NCBI RefSeq assembly: GCF_000934605.2
Contig: NZ_CP010897.2
Span: 2,232,001 to 2,296,000 of the forward strand
Length of the DNA: 64,000 nucleotides
Direction: 5' to 3'
Source: Pandoraea vervacti
Lineage (GTDB): Bacteria > Pseudomonadota > Gammaproteobacteria > Burkholderiales > Burkholderiaceae
The position numbers were made by a program, and so were the translations under genes. Shown piece by piece: positions 1-8,408 of the stretch (positions are counted from its first letter, which is position 1; every line of letters begins with the position of its first letter). A model generated the notes under the pieces. The model saw nothing but the letters and a program-made list of their open reading frames with translations. It was not told where the DNA came from and made no database searches.

Positions 1-124
1 GGGACTTGAAGCCCTTTGCCTGGATTTCCGAGAAGTGAGCGAAGAGATCTTCACCACCTTCGTCCGGCGTAATAAAACCAAAACCCTTGGCGTCGTTGAA
101 CCACTTGACGGTACCAGTTGCCAT
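1..124 (-). CDS. cspA: Cold-shock protein, CspA family (cut by window edge)
   Basis: The reverse strand reads from an ATG at 124 into MATGTVKWFNDAKGFGFITP, then DEGGEDLFAHFSEIQ, and runs off the left edge after about 41 residues. KGFGFI is the RNP1 RNA-binding motif and DLFAHFS lies at the RNP2 position (normally DVFVH). Family members are about 67-70 residues single-domain beta-barrels that bind single-stranded RNA and DNA and act as RNA chaperones or antiterminators in the cytoplasm. The divergent upstream sequence is free of genes and could hold the long leader typical of this family. The family call is secure; whether this copy is cold-induced cannot be read from the sequence. Confidence 0.95.
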   Translation of the reverse strand, partial: MATGTVKWFNDAKGFGFITPDEGGEDLFAHFSEIQAKGFKS

Positions 125-654
125 TTCTTAAATCCTTAAAGTTTTCAAATGAGCGAGCGAGATGCTCAGCGAGCGCATGACATTAAAGCTGATCAGGTAC
201 AACCGAGTTGACGCAGAGGGCGACATTAGATGACACAAGACTCGCCATACAACGTTCATGCACCCGTTTTTTTACGGGAAAGGTGGGAAGGTGTCAAGCA
301 GGGAAACTGTGGGATTGTTGATCCACGCCAGTTTCCAGCCATTTTTCGCTGCGATGCGACATGCATTCGGCATGACCGGACGGCCGGTCGAATCGCTTTC
401 GCAACGTCGCGCGGCGCGGCAGCGCTCTGCGCTGCCGCCATAGCGCAGCACGCGTCGGACACCGGCAGAATTTCACCTCCCCATTTCCCGTTTGCCGGGA
501 AGTCTTCTCAGTGAAGTGAGACAGGCAGGGCGCTAGCCACATGCCCATCACGAAGCAAAAATATTTTCGCGCGACAGCACGCTTGCATCACATCATGTGG
601 CGCAGGCACAACGTACGTGCCGTCACGCCATGGTTTCACCGGGGTGTCACCGCA
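125..654. other. Gene-free stretch between cspA and the His-rich protein gene
   Basis: About 530 bases with only short, overlapping open frames that have no family features and no good ribosome site. The part next to 124 is the likely promoter and leader of the cold-shock gene. I see no hairpin with a T-run and no repeat that I would call. Confidence 0.5.
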
Positions 655-1077
655 CTATGCGCGTTTGCCAGACTTCCGATGCTTGATTGCGTAGGTGGCG
701 TGCTTGCGATCGGCAACGCGATGCGTACCTGATGTTTTTGAGAGGTGTGTCTTTTTCGGTGAAGCGGACTTCGCGCTGTGGCGATGCAACGTTTTCGATG
801 CGGCGCTGCGTTTCGCCTTGGACGCATGCGGCGTCATATGCGCTTTCGCATGTGACGCGTGGCGCACTTGGGGATGGGGTGCCGAGCGATGTGCGGACTT
901 CGCTCGTGCTGCATGTGACGCATGCGATGTGTGGGACGACCCATGCGACGTCTTCGATGTCGTCGCGGCGTATGCCGATGGCGCGACCATGGCGGCGAGC
1001 GCCAGTGAAAACGTCGTAAGGACAACGTACGCATTGCGCAGGGTGCGTGAGTAGAACTTGGACAACCGTGTCTCCAT
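655..1077 (-). CDS. Secreted His/Ala/Lys/Ser-rich low-complexity protein
   Basis: 140 residues from the ATG at 1077; a TTG seven codons upstream is an alternative, and neither has a clear Shine-Dalgarno. Residues 1-37 form a signal peptide: basic start, hydrophobic stretch VVLTTFSLALAAMVA, and an AYA-A cleavage site. The mature part is almost wholly His, Ala, Lys, Ser, Thr and Arg (for example SHTSHASHAARAKSAHR) with no acidic residues except near the end, so it is very basic and probably disordered outside the inner membrane. Such composition fits metal, nucleic acid or cell-wall contact, but no function can be assigned. It stands alone between cspA and a divergent cyclase gene. Confidence 0.7.
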   Translation of the reverse strand: METRLSKFYSRTLRNAYVVLTTFSLALAAMVAPSAYAATTSKTSHGSSHTSHASHAARAKSAHRSAPHPQVRHASHAKAHMTPHASKAKRSAASKTLHRHSAKSASPKKTHLSKTSGTHRVADRKHATYAIKHRKSGKRA

Positions 1078-1560
1078 GGAATTGAAAGCGCCCGGCAAGC
1101 GTCAGATCGAGTCAAAGGCTGACAAAAGGCGGCCGCCGGACGGCATGCCCTGTTTGCCACCGCTCAAGGGGAATCAATGGCCCTGACGGCCGTCATGTCC
1201 CTCCTGCCGGTGATCGGGCGGGCGCGATTGTAGGGCCGCAAAAATGCCTTGTCGAGACGAACGATGGCCGACCGACCGCCCAAGTGCCGTCACGCACCCA
1301 AATGGACGAGTTTTGTGCGTTGCGGCATCGCCTTCTTTTTGTCTAGGTACTTTCCCTAGCGGTACGCAAAGCACGCGTCGCTACACGATTTCGCGGTAGC
1401 AAAAATGATTCTCATCACCCTTAAATTTGACGCACGCGTGCCGTTAACGGCCTCATGGTTGGCTCACGGCGGCATTGCAACAAGCCCCGTCGTGACGTCA
1501 TCATGGTGAGGCAAACACGCTAGGCGGCCGCGCAGTGCCGCGTGTCTTTCGAGACCTTAC
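1078..1560. other. Gene-free stretch, divergent promoter region
   Basis: About 480 bases between the divergently read His-rich protein gene and the GGDEF gene, so promoters for both must lie here. I see no convincing hairpin, repeat or operator. An imperfect inverted pair around 1344-1363 (TAGGTAC / GGTAC) is too weak to call. Confidence 0.45.
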
Positions 1561-2643
1561 GTGGCATCCAATCAGGCACCGACGCTCGACACTCTGCAAT
1601 CGCTGCTGGCGACCGTGCAGCGCAATGAGCGCTCGCTAAAACGTTTTCAGGACATCGAACTGGCGCTCATGGGCGCGCCGGATTTCGGGCAATTCCTGGA
1701 GGTGGTGCTCAATCGCCTTCGCCATGATTTCGATTTGTCGGGGGTGCGTCTGATGCTCGCCGAGGTCGACGACACGCTGCGCGACCTCATCGACACCGCC
1801 GAAGGCATTCGTGCGCTCGATGCCGGCCTGTGCATCGCGCAGGACGCCGGCACCTTCGCCGCAGTGTGCGGCAATGGCCAACTCTGGATCGGCGCGCCGC
1901 GCGAGCGTCACGCGCCGTTGTTCGGCGAGCGCGCACCGGCGAGCGCCGTTGTCATGCCGTTGGCCCGCAACGGGCGGTATATCGGCGTGATTGCATTGGG
2001 CAGTCGAGATGCACGGCGCTTCGCGCCCGAGATGGCGACCGACTTTCTCGAGCGCTTCGGTGCGGTTGTCGCGGTGTGCCTCGAGAACATGTGGAATCGC
2101 GAACGTCTCAAGCGCATCGGACTGACCGACCCGTTGACAGGTTTGTCCAACCGCCGCTATTTCGATCAGCGTCTGCGCGAAGAAGTCGTTCGTGGGGCCC
2201 GTTACGGCGCGCCGCTCGCGTGCCTGCTCATCGACATCGACCATTTCAAGCGGGTCAACGACAGTCATGGTCACGCCACTGGCGACCGCGCATTGCGCGC
2301 GGCCAGCGCGTGCATGCGCGCGCAGTTGCGCGTCACGGACACCCTCGCGCGTTACGGCGGGGAAGAGTTTGCGGCGCTGCTCGTGCAAACGGAGCAGAAC
2401 TGGGCGGGGACGGTAGCGGAACGGGTGCGTCGCGCGGTGTCGCGGCTGGAAGTCCCCGACGACGACGGCACGCTCGTGCCGCTCACCATCTCCATCGGTC
2501 TGGTCAGCGTCGATCCGCGAGATGTCGCCGATCCGGAAACCTTGCCGATGCGCATGCTCGGCGCCGCCGATGCCGCGCTATACGCCGCGAAGCGCTCTGG
2601 GCGCGATCGTGTGGTCGTCGCCCCTGCGGTGAGCCTTCGCTAG
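1561..2643 (+). CDS. Diguanylate cyclase with N-terminal GAF-like domain
   Basis: 360 residues from a GTG start. Residues about 20-180 include a coiled start (QRNERSLKRFQDIELAL) and a GAF/DUF484-like sensor domain without membrane segments, so the protein is cytoplasmic. The GGDEF domain begins at LTDPLTGLSNRRYFD (188-202). The active site is GGEEF at 266-270, with the metal-binding IDIDHFKRVND at 224-234. RVTD at 257-260, five residues before it, fits the RxxD inhibitory I-site. It should therefore make cyclic di-GMP from GTP and be product-inhibited. The ligand of the N-terminal domain is unknown. It is monocistronic and convergent with the carrier gene that follows. Confidence 0.9.
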   Translation: MASNQAPTLDTLQSLLATVQRNERSLKRFQDIELALMGAPDFGQFLEVVLNRLRHDFDLSGVRLMLAEVDDTLRDLIDTAEGIRALDAGLCIAQDAGTFAAVCGNGQLWIGAPRERHAPLFGERAPASAVVMPLARNGRYIGVIALGSRDARRFAPEMATDFLERFGAVVAVCLENMWNRERLKRIGLTDPLTGLSNRRYFDQRLREEVVRGARYGAPLACLLIDIDHFKRVNDSHGHATGDRALRAASACMRAQLRVTDTLARYGGEEFAALLVQTEQNWAGTVAERVRRAVSRLEVPDDDGTLVPLTISIGLVSVDPRDVADPETLPMRMLGAADAALYAAKRSGRDRVVVAPAVSLR

Positions 2644-2723
2644 TCGATCGACCCTGGTGAGGGAGTGCTGGAATCCTTCGGCGTGGAGCGCGGCCGACCT
2701 GCGTCGCGCACGCACGCCAGCGA

Positions 2724-3671
2724 TCACCGCACGCTAAACCAACCGATTAGCAGCGACACCGTCACGACCGATAGCACCGTGGAAATCAGAATCGCGCGCG
2801 AGGCGACGGCGGCTTCGCGTCCGTAGAGTTGCGCAAGCATGAACGGTCCCGTGCCGATGGGCAGTGCCGAGAGCAGCAGTGCGCTATGCGCCCAAATGGC
2901 GGGCAGATCGAACACGCGAAACGCGAGAAATGCGGTGATCGCCGGTTGGAAAACCAGTTTCAAGCCGACCAGACGCCCGACCGCTCGCGCAATGCGTGGT
3001 TCCTTCGCTGCGCCGGCGCTCTGTGCGAGGAACATGCCGATCGCCACCAGCGCGCAGGGGCTTGCGGCGCCGCCGAGCAGTGTCGTGAAATGGAGCACCG
3101 GCGCAGGCAGTGCGATACCCGCTGCCGCGAAGGCCATGCCGATGAACGGGGAGACGACCAGCGGATTCCGAATGAGGGCGCGGGCAACGAATCGGGTGGT
3201 GCGTCGCCAGTCGGGCACGGGCTGCAGATCCGTTTCGATGATCGCGATGGAGATGGCGAAGAGCACTGTGGCCGTGAGCAGCATGGCGACGACCACGGCC
3301 GGCACGCTCGCCGGGCCGAACGCCACGAGGCAAAGCGGCAAGCCCATGAAGCCCGCGTTGGGGTAGGCGGCGCCCATGCCTTCGATGCTCGCGTCGGTGA
3401 GCCGTCCGCGCACGGCCCGGTCGAGCGCAAACGACAGCGCGAACGTCGCCGCCATGCCGCCGCCGAATGCCCCCAGAAATCCGGGATTGACCAGTTCTGC
3501 CCACGTGATTTGCGCCATCGACTGGAACAGCACGGCGGGCAGTGCGAGGTAGACGACAAATCGATTCAGGGCGTCGAGGGCGCTATTGCCGAGCCACGAC
3601 CGGCGTGCGCAGAGATAGCCGAGGAAGATCAGCCCGAACACGGGGAAGGCGGCGGAGATGACGGCTTGCAT
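2724..3671 (-). CDS. AEC-family membrane transporter (auxin efflux carrier type)
   Basis: 315 residues from the ATG at 3671 (MQAVISAAFPVFGLIFLGYL); an upstream in-frame start would add a non-hydrophobic tail that I reject. It has about ten membrane segments in two halves separated by a loop with basic residues (DWRRTTRFVARALIRNPLVV), as in PF03547 carriers. Conserved positions include NRFVVYLALPAVLF in the first half and the AYPNAGFMGLPL loop typical of the family. Members export or exchange small organic acids such as malate or malonate, but the substrate cannot be read here. A GntR regulator lies just upstream on the same strand (12-bp gap) and probably controls it. Confidence 0.88.
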   Translation of the reverse strand: MQAVISAAFPVFGLIFLGYLCARRSWLGNSALDALNRFVVYLALPAVLFQSMAQITWAELVNPGFLGAFGGGMAATFALSFALDRAVRGRLTDASIEGMGAAYPNAGFMGLPLCLVAFGPASVPAVVVAMLLTATVLFAISIAIIETDLQPVPDWRRTTRFVARALIRNPLVVSPFIGMAFAAAGIALPAPVLHFTTLLGGAASPCALVAIGMFLAQSAGAAKEPRIARAVGRLVGLKLVFQPAITAFLAFRVFDLPAIWAHSALLLSALPIGTGPFMLAQLYGREAAVASRAILISTVLSVVTVSLLIGWFSVR

Positions 3672-3682
3672 GAGTCGGCAAT

Positions 3683-4408
3683 TCACTCCGGTTGCGCCAG
3701 ACGAGCCAGCCATTCGCGGCGTGCGTTGCCGCCGTCGGTCTCGGTATGTTCACGCGCAGCGCGTTCCGCGCCATCGGCATCGCCCGCCGCGATGCGCGCC
3801 ACGATTTCGCCATGCTCGTGCCAGACGACCTCTTGCATCGGTAGCGTTCCGAGCGTGGCGGCCATCGCGCGCATGATATGCGGCCACTGTGGCGCGACGG
3901 TCTGCCCGATCAGCGGGTTGCCCGACGCGTCGTGCAACGCCGTGTGAAACGCGACTTCCACACGCACCTGTTTCGCCACTGGCGTGCCGCGCGCCATGGC
4001 CATGCCGGCAGCGACTGCGTCTTGCAGACGCTCAAGTGCGTCTTGGGGAAGAGAGCCCTGCGCCCGGCGCATGGCTGCGAGTCGCGCGGCCAAACCGTCA
4101 AGCGCGGTGCGCACCTGATAAAGCTGGCGCAGATGGTCCGCATCGATGGGCGCGACCTCGAGTCCCTGACGTCCGCTCTCGCAAACGAGTCCGTCTCGCT
4201 TGAGCAATTGCAATGCATGGCTCACAGGCTGACGCGACACGCCCAGCGAATCGGCCAGTTCGGCCTGACGAATACGCTCGCCCGGCGCCAGCGTGAGGTC
4301 GGCGATCGCGTCGCGCAAACGCGAGTACACCTGCTCGATGAGCACCGGTGAACTGGCCAGCGCAGAGAGCGGGGCGAGTGGCGCGTCGGATTCGGCGGGG
4401 GACGACAT
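3683..4408 (-). CDS. GntR-family transcriptional regulator, FCD type
   Basis: 241 residues from the ATG at 4408 (MSSPAESD). Residues about 25-90 form a winged helix (LIEQVYSRLRDAIADLTLAPGERI ... ADSLGVSRQPVSHALQLL). The rest is an all-helical FCD ligand domain, with metal-ligand-like acidic and His residues in VEVAFHTALHDASGNPL and WHEHGEIV. FCD regulators usually respond to a carboxylate metabolite. The stop is 12 bases before the AEC carrier start, so the two are likely co-transcribed and the carrier substrate may be the effector. A GAATTC-rich segment at about 4450-4466 upstream could be an operator, but I cannot assign it. Confidence 0.9.
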   Translation of the reverse strand: MSSPAESDAPLAPLSALASSPVLIEQVYSRLRDAIADLTLAPGERIRQAELADSLGVSRQPVSHALQLLKRDGLVCESGRQGLEVAPIDADHLRQLYQVRTALDGLAARLAAMRRAQGSLPQDALERLQDAVAAGMAMARGTPVAKQVRVEVAFHTALHDASGNPLIGQTVAPQWPHIMRAMAATLGTLPMQEVVWHEHGEIVARIAAGDADGAERAAREHTETDGGNARREWLARLAQPE

Positions 4409-4619
4409 GGGCAAAGAGGGGCTCCCGGCATTTCCCGAGGACGTGATATCTGGAATTCCGAATTCTACGCTGGGACGCACCTTCCGGCGCAAGTTTTTTC
4501 GCGCATTCGACGGCAAGGGATGAGGAGATGGAAAGCCGACAAGAAAACGGCAAGAAAGGGCAAAAAACGGGAAGGGCGGAAAACGGGCGATGGCGAAAGT
4601 CGGCCGGCCCGCAAGGCGC

Positions 4620-4937
4620 TCACTCGCTGGCGTCCAGCGCTGGCGGCGACATCGAGGTGCTGGTCGAAGCGGATGAGGTGGAGGCACGCGCAGGCGTCTG
4701 AAGCAGGGCTTGCATCGTGGTGCGCGTGCGTTGAAGTCGCCGGGCGAGCGCCCAGGCTTCGGCTTCCGTTTCGAAAAGGCCCACGATCAGGTGAGGCTCG
4801 GCGGCGAAACCGTCGGAGAAGAGACCGATATTCTTGGCGATCATCTCGCTGGCTCGCTCCACGGAAACCGTGTACTGACGCGGCGAACGGTACTGATTGA
4901 CGACGACGGCGAAGGCGCGGGAGAACGCGTCGGACAT
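4620..4937 (-). CDS. Conserved hypothetical protein
   Basis: 105 residues from the ATG at 4937, chosen because AGGAGG lies seven bases upstream. The start MSDAFSRAFAVVVNQYRSPR leads into an alternating hydrophobic/polar segment (IGLFSDGFAAEPHLIVGLFE) and a helix with TEAEAWALARRLQRTRTTM. The last 20 residues are Ser/Thr/Pro/Ala-rich and probably disordered. There is no signal peptide or membrane segment, so it is probably cytoplasmic. I do not recognise the family. It stands alone between the GntR gene and a small membrane protein gene, all on the same strand. Confidence 0.7.
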   Translation of the reverse strand: MSDAFSRAFAVVVNQYRSPRQYTVSVERASEMIAKNIGLFSDGFAAEPHLIVGLFETEAEAWALARRLQRTRTTMQALLQTPARASTSSASTSTSMSPPALDASE

Positions 4938-5405
4938 GCGCAGACCTCCTCTGAATGCGTGGCGCGCAACCCCAGCCAATCGTGCTGCGGAGACACGCGT
5001 ATGCGTTGCACTTCCGGAGATTGTAGGCGATGGGGCGGTGCCCGTCGCCACAAAACGGGAAAACGGGGCAAGACGTGCGAGAGGCGTCGCCCACCGATGA
5101 CGACCTGTGGCCGGAGGGGCATCTTGCCGCGTGGGCCGCCAGCCACATAAAAAAAGCCGCCGAGCGGGTCGGCGGCGCAACAGAGAGGGTGACAGCGCAA
5201 CCGAAGTTGCCGTAAGCCAGCTTACGTCGCAGCCGTGACAGCGCCATGACTATCGGGCGCGGTTGACCGGGACGAATGCGTCATACCCGGCATGCCCATC
5301 CTGTCGCATGCCGCAATGACCGGGGAATTCGGACGAAAAGCCTCTCGCCGCGCGGAGTGCGCGCCAAAGCCCTTGCGTCGGTTCACGTTGCCTGAGGCGT
5401 GCCGG

Positions 5406-5594
5406 CTACACGAGCACGGGCAGCGCCTCCACCACAAGGAATGCGACGAGCGCACCGACGACCGCGCCGACGGCACGCAGGCTGTAACGCGTGGTCCGGG
5501 TCGCGACGGGGATGCCGCCAACGAGCAGAGCGCCCGCCACCGCCATCGGCAGGAACAAGGTCAGGTCGTAGAGATTGAAGTGGAATGCGGGCAT
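5406..5594 (-). CDS. Small two-helix membrane protein
   Basis: 62 residues from the ATG at 5594, preceded by AGGAGA. Two hydrophobic segments, LFLPMAVAGALLVGGIP and AVGAVVGALVAFLVVEALP, are separated by a short basic loop (TRTTRYSLR), giving a hairpin in the inner membrane with a positive turn on the cytoplasmic side. It aligns residue by residue with the 61-residue protein at 19618-19803: same length, same P-x-x-K/R turn, and both end in E-x-x-P-x-L. The two are therefore paralogues. Function unknown. Confidence 0.68.
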   Translation of the reverse strand: MPAFHFNLYDLTLFLPMAVAGALLVGGIPVATRTTRYSLRAVGAVVGALVAFLVVEALPVLV

Positions 5595-5763
5595 CGTTCT
5601 TGTCTCCTCTCCTAAGTGCTTTTCCACTATAGGACGGTGTCGAAGGATGCCCAAATTTGGTGCGTCGCAGCATGTTGCGGCCATGGGAAATGGCGATGCG
5701 ACCGGCGCTACCGGGGTATGTCGTGCCCCCGGGGACAGGCTTGCCAGGTTGCCGGATGGCTGG

Positions 5764-5970
5764 TCAGTCTTCCTGACGCACGGCATGCATCTTGCGACGC
5801 GCGTTCCACATCGCCATGTCCTTGCGGGTGCGCGCTCGCTCACTCACGCTGATGCCGGCAGGTTGTGCGGTGGACTTCGAGATGGCGACATCATTCGCTT
5901 CGCTGCGCGCCTGCACCATCATCACGAGCGTAAAAAGCGAGGCGGCAAGCGCCAACAGGATCAGCTTCAT
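5764..5970 (-). CDS. Small membrane-anchored or secreted protein
   Basis: 68 residues from the ATG at 5970 (MKLILLALAASLFTLVMMVQA). The N-terminal hydrophobic segment is a signal anchor or a signal peptide ending near VQA. The remaining 45 residues are polar and basic (SERARTRKDMAMWNARRKMH), with no cysteine and no lipobox. A GGGG purine stretch precedes the start. I do not recognise it. It lies downstream of the chitinase/holin-like unit on the same strand, about 470 bases away, so a link is possible but not shown. Confidence 0.55.
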   Translation of the reverse strand: MKLILLALAASLFTLVMMVQARSEANDVAISKSTAQPAGISVSERARTRKDMAMWNARRKMHAVRQED

Positions 5971-6440
5971 AGGGCCCCCGGTCAATCTCTGGCGAATCTG
6001 GTCGTTATGGTGCGTCGTCGCATCGTGCATCCGCTGGCTCGCCCGACGAGCGGGCCGCGCGGTCGATGCCGGCGCGACGCTTCTGTTATGCATGCTGAGG
6101 GACTTCGTTGCCGCAACTGCCTGACGGACTGGGGCTCCGGGTGTCTCGCAATGCCGTTGTTTACGTCGTCGGCATCTTAGCGTGTCAATGTGACAACTTT
6201 CCGGGGTTTCCCAAAACTTCATGGTGCGACGCAGTGCAACACGCTGATGCGTGTTCTCTAACGTATAGCGACGCGCGCAGCGAAAAGTTTAGAAATCGTG
6301 ACAATTTTTTAGTGACATGAGCCGCAAGCCAGATGCGGCGAGGCTTCCGGCCCATGTCAGACCCGTCACAACAGCGACAACCACAGCGAGGGCGATGGGG
6401 ACGACGACGGCGACGACTGCCGCAACGTCGGCAATCGACC
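5971..6440. other. Gene-free stretch downstream of the holin-like gene
   Basis: About 470 bases on the 3' side of the chitinase/holin-like unit. Base composition drops around 6170-6310, where AT-rich runs such as GACAATTTTTTAGTGACA occur, so it may hold the promoter of the small gene at 5764-5970. I see no clear terminator and no coding frame worth calling. Confidence 0.4.
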
Positions 6441-6641
6441 TTACGGCTGTCCGGAAACGCCGTCGTTCGACGTGCGGCGCGGCGCGTGTTCGGGCAAGAC
6501 CATCGCCGCGAGCGAGGCGAGCGCCGCGCCGGCCTGCGCCAGCTCATGCATGACGTCGGGAGACGTGCCGAGCGACACCGCCAGTCCCGTCAGACCGGCC
6601 CAGGTCGACGGCTCCAGCAGCCGGGACAAGAGGAAGTTCAT
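6441..6641 (-). CDS. Small holin-like membrane protein coupled to chitinase
   Basis: 66 residues. Its ATG overlaps the chitinase stop (ATGA at 6638-6641), so translation is probably coupled. The sequence MNFLLSRLLEPSTWAGLTGL has the PSTWAGL signature I associate with small phage holin-like proteins. Two hydrophobic segments (about 13-26 and 33-48: WAGLTGLAVSLG and AGAALASLAAMVLP) are followed by a polar tail ending TSNDGVSGQP. That layout fits a class II holin, which oligomerises and opens the inner membrane. In chitinase-linked secretion of Serratia type a holin-like protein releases leaderless enzymes; the same role here is inference. No endolysin or spanin gene was recognised nearby. Confidence 0.62.
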   Translation of the reverse strand: MNFLLSRLLEPSTWAGLTGLAVSLGTSPDVMHELAQAGAALASLAAMVLPEHAPRRTSNDGVSGQP

Positions 6642-8320
6642 GCGCGATCCTCCACGGGCGAATCGTCGAGCGACGTCTTTCCGCCGAAGTAGAACGGCGA
6701 CATATCGATGTGGGAGACCGTCACCCGATGCCCCAATCCCTCGTGCGCCGCGTTGGCGAGTACGCCGTTGTCCTGATCGATCGTCCAGGTGAACAGCCCG
6801 CCGAGTCCGTTGCGTTTGACGTAGTCGCCCTTGGCGCGCACCGTGCGTGGCGTGTCGAGCGACATGAACAGGCCGGTCGATGGGTGGAAAAGGAAGTCCG
6901 CGTCAGCCACCGGATCGGTGTAGAGCACAAAGCCGTTGCGTGTCGTTCCGTTTTCCAAATCGAGGTAATTGCGCAGCAGGTCGTAATACTCGGTCGTGCC
7001 CGACTCGAACGTGCCGGCGCTCACGCCGGTGCCCGGCGAGTATGTGCCCGAGAGTCCGCTCACCTGAGTGATTTGCGCGTCAAGGGCGTTGCGCGAGTAG
7101 GCCGCATAACCGATGTGCACCTTGGCGAGCGGCACGCCCGCCTGACGCAGCCATGTCACGGCGCGGTCGATCGAAAAGCCGCCGGCGTCGGCCGGATTCG
7201 TGTCGTGCAGATTGGTGTGATGGGCGAGGGCAGGCGCCCATGGCGTGCCGAAGAAGTCGTACGTCATCAGGTTGATGCGCGAGATGCCCGCCGCGATCAG
7301 CCCGGGCAGGTTGGCCTTGCGCATGTCGGCCACACTGGCCGAGGCGGCAATCGAGATCTCGACGTCCTGACGTCCGGCAGCGATCAATGCGGTCTTCAGG
7401 TCGCTCACAAGCGCGGCGTAGTTCGGGCCGTCGGCGTCGTCGTAAAGGTTGCCGTCGTCGCCGGGAGAGCCGGGATATTCCCAGTCGAGATTGATCTCCG
7501 AGAACATCGGAAAGCGCTTGAGCAGATCGACGACGCTCGCACAGAACGTCTTGCGTCGCGCGCGACTCGCCGCCAAGGCATGAAACGCCTGGCTCATTGT
7601 CCAGCCGCCAATGGCGAGGGCCAGCTTCAGCGCGGGGTTCCTGGCGTGAAGCAGACGCAAGCCGCCCAGCACCCCCTGCGCGCGCGATTGCTGGAACATC
7701 GGGATCACATCGTTGCTGACCCAGCCGGCAAAGCCGCAGTTGCGATACGCGAGCACGTCGCCCCAACTGTCGACAAACGTTGCCTGATCGGGTTTGCGGG
7801 AAAAGTCCGTGGCCGCGCGCGCAATCGTCTGCGCCTTCTCGCCGCGATCGCCGACGATGCCGGCGAAGCCGACGACCAGCCGGTCGTAGGCGAACGGATC
7901 GAGCAACATCAGATCGACGCCGCGCCCGGCGGCCTCGTTGCTGAAGTCGCCGTCGAGCCGCCCGTCGTATTGCGACCAGTCGGTGTAGTAGCCGGAGAGC
8001 TCGAAGGCGTTTCTGGCGTAGCGGTTGTAGACGCGGCGCGCCACACGCGCCGACGTGTATGACAACTGCGTCGTGCTGGTGGCCGGGTCGAAGCCGTTCT
8101 GAGCGTAGGTCGTTTCGGTCGCGCCCTCGTGCGGATCGGTCGGGAACAGCAGTTGGCTCGGTGAGGCATCCAGAGGAAGTGGGGTTGCGTCGAGCGCACG
8201 CGACGCGTTGGCATTGGCGTTGGCGGACGGTTGGGGGGATGTTGCCGGTTGGCCCGGTTTGCCCGGTTTGCCCGATTGGCCGGGTTGGGATGGCTTGGAT
8301 GATTCGAACGATTCAGACAT
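6638..8320 (-). CDS. GH18 chitinase without signal peptide (Tc-toxin-associated type)
   Basis: 560 residues from the ATG at 8320, with AGGAG upstream. Residues 1-60 are a disordered Ser/Pro/Gly/Gln-rich leader with GKPGKPGQP repeats and no hydrophobic core, so neither Sec nor Tat export is expected. From about residue 105 (FELSGYYTDWSQYDGR) it is a glycosyl hydrolase family 18 barrel: AIGGW at 236-240, the catalytic strand SEINLDWEYPG at 274-284, and MTYDFFG at 352-358. The general acid Glu281 and Asp279 are kept, but the first two Asp of DxxDxDxE are Ser274 and Asn277. From memory the sequence resembles chitinases found with insecticidal Tc toxins; no Tc gene is in the window. It lies between a tandem winged-helix regulator and a holin-like gene. 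Confidence 0.88.
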   Translation of the reverse strand: MSESFESSKPSQPGQSGKPGKPGQPATSPQPSANANANASRALDATPLPLDASPSQLLFPTDPHEGATETTYAQNGFDPATSTTQLSYTSARVARRVYNRYARNAFELSGYYTDWSQYDGRLDGDFSNEAAGRGVDLMLLDPFAYDRLVVGFAGIVGDRGEKAQTIARAATDFSRKPDQATFVDSWGDVLAYRNCGFAGWVSNDVIPMFQQSRAQGVLGGLRLLHARNPALKLALAIGGWTMSQAFHALAASRARRKTFCASVVDLLKRFPMFSEINLDWEYPGSPGDDGNLYDDADGPNYAALVSDLKTALIAAGRQDVEISIAASASVADMRKANLPGLIAAGISRINLMTYDFFGTPWAPALAHHTNLHDTNPADAGGFSIDRAVTWLRQAGVPLAKVHIGYAAYSRNALDAQITQVSGLSGTYSPGTGVSAGTFESGTTEYYDLLRNYLDLENGTTRNGFVLYTDPVADADFLFHPSTGLFMSLDTPRTVRAKGDYVKRNGLGGLFTWTIDQDNGVLANAAHEGLGHRVTVSHIDMSPFYFGGKTSLDDSPVEDRA

Positions 8321-8408
8321 GCGACAAACTCCTGAAAGTGAATGGACGATTGCCGTCGCCGGGCGGCGCTTGCCGCGTTGGCATCGGCACGATCAGCGTC
8401 GCGCTCGC

